From contig CM067079.1 in NCBI GenBank assembly GCA_033980235.1, positions 25,500,658-25,564,657 on the forward strand: 64,000 nucleotides of DNA. The letters are read 5' to 3'. This stretch comes from Diadema setosum (Eukaryota > Echinodermata > Echinoidea > Diadematoida > Diadematidae). Shown in pieces: positions 62,501 through 64,000 of the stretch; the stretch's first letter is position 1, and every line of letters starts with the position of its first letter. Below the pieces are notes generated by a model that did no database searches, was not told the origin of the DNA, and saw only the letters and a list, made by a program, of their open reading frames with translations. The translations under genes were made by a program, and so were the position numbers.

Positions 62501-64000
62501 TTTGTATTCGGTCTTGATGGAACAATACCTTCAACCTGTTGGCTGTAACTGGAAACAGACCCATCTCGAGAGTCGCTCAAAAAGCACTCTTGTGCCAAAT
62601 ATGCAATGTTTTCCTGTTCCCCAACACAGAGAGCTCCATTCTTCCTTTCAATTTTCTTCTCCCCCACCCCTCCTCCCCTCCCTCCTCTCTCCCCTCCCCC
62701 CCCCCCCCCATTTTCTTTCTCTTTTCTAGCTTTCTTGGCAAGTCCCTCTTCCTTCTCACGAAGCATTCTCTCAAGTCCGTCCGGAGATTCATTTCCTATC
62801 GATGCTTCCTATGTCAAGAGAGGCGAAACCACGCCAATAACTTGTCGGGGATCAAGTTCCCCAACTTCTCTCCTGGAGATGAAGCCTGCTCACCTTAAAG
62901 ATGCACGGAGGCAGAGGCAGATTTTGCTCCATACAAATGCAGATGCTTTCTTGCGTGGCTCACAGAACAAAGCAGCTCACAGAAAGCAGGCTGTGGGTTT
63001 CCCGTTATAACTGTTCGTGTGGTTTTGATTTCGTCATCGGAAAATGCGCTTGGCTTTCATTCCGTGCCGTTCTGGAGATAATCCTGAACAAACTAAGAAT
63101 GTCAGATGCATGAACTCGTCTTAAAACATACTCTTTCCCCCCAATATTCTGCCATCCAGTACCCTGCTAAAACTCATTGATCAAATCAACGATCTCTTAT
63201 CTAATTGGGAATGCCTCCAACCCCGCGTCCGCCCTTAAACCATTCCGCAGGGAACGCCTTTAAGCACGTGCTAACCATAACCATTCTATCGCCTCAGTGG
63301 GTTCTGCCGTAGACTAAAATTACTCTGTTCGAACTTCAATTTGAGCTCTTCTACGAGCATGTGCCCCTTAATCTCGCATCCATACGCCAAGTGCTCCCAC
63401 TTTCAGGCTTGACTAATCTGATTCTGGTGACATGTCCATCAAATTAGGCAGACCCATCTCCTCTCACTCTCACGCCCCACCCCCAAGTATTGATTTCCTT
63501 GATCGAGCCCTCCTCACCTACTCCTACTACAAGACCACAAGGTGCTCGCAGCTATGCTGCTGGCAAGACGTGACATGTGTTTGTTCGTATCTCGCAGCAT
63601 ACTTCATATTAAAGCCAATTGTATGCTTTCCCGCTGAGCACTAAAATGTGGAGCTACAATTTCAAATTTCAAATACCAACATAGCAGCTGCTATCAAGGA
63701 GCTACCTCCTTGCTGCTATACTGACATTTGGAATATCACCGGAAAAGTTACTTTAATTTCATAACTACATTCACAAAGATTTATGAAGCTTTCTCCTCAG
63801 ATTCAAAAGACATGCAATGTCTCCATAACTGTGATACAGAACCTGCTTTTGTGATATCTGCAACGATGAGTGAATGCAGTGTTTTTCCTCCTTCACATTT
63901 TTTTTTTTTTTAACCATCAAGCTGCTCCGGTTTTCACAACAACCAGCAAATGCTATGCAATACCTGGCTAGTTTCTTCATTATAGAATGTGCAATAATAG

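Noticed and set aside
62488..62766. Gly/Glu-rich protein on the complement
   Set aside because: Most of the frame is a G-rich and GA-rich low-complexity run. Only the short charged segment before it was kept as a low-confidence finding.

Overview
The window looks like nuclear DNA from a marine invertebrate. It is AT-rich, the genes are split by long introns with GT-AG borders, microsatellites are common, and there are many small non-autonomous DNA transposons (MITEs). The encoded proteins are typically metazoan. The repeat style (TTCGCG-rich hairpins, GGGCCCGTTTCATAAA-type elements, TGACCTTTGACC repeats) suggests an echinoderm such as a sea urchin. That is a judgement from memory of repeat style and is not proved here.

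Two protein-coding genes are supported, both on the minus strand. (1) A complete MPDU1 gene (mannose-P-dolichol utilization defect 1, PQ-loop family) has five coding exons from 10270 down to 3740. They join in phase to 255 codons plus stop. (2) The 3' part of a Misshapen/TNIK/MINK1/MAP4K4-type Ste20 kinase has 22 coding exons from 54230 down to the stop at 17636. They join in phase to 939 codons plus stop. These cover the catalytic loop, DFG and APE motifs, a short intermediate region, an acidic stretch and the complete citron-homology (CNH) domain. The first kinase exons (Gly-rich loop, catalytic Lys, helix C) are not visible and should lie beyond the right edge.

Layout: 1-3739 is downstream of MPDU1 and dominated by a 1.3 kb composite repeat. 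3740-10270 is MPDU1. 10271-17635 holds the MPDU1 promoter side and probably the kinase 3' UTR. 17636-54230 is the kinase gene, with its dense CNH exons on the left and long repeat-filled introns (6.2 and 8.2 kb) in the middle. 54231-64000 reads as kinase intron with MITEs and no recognised exon.

The most unusual structures are: a 326 bp element with perfect 67 bp inverted ends enclosing eight near-palindromic motifs spaced about every 20 bp (50594-50919); an 85 bp TTAA-flanked element with a 16 bp palindrome present four times, once inside another MITE whose empty counterpart is also in the window; a 765 bp TTAA-flanked element; a repeat carrying perfect DR1 nuclear-receptor motifs; and a kinase intermediate region that appears to lack almost all of the usual coiled coil.
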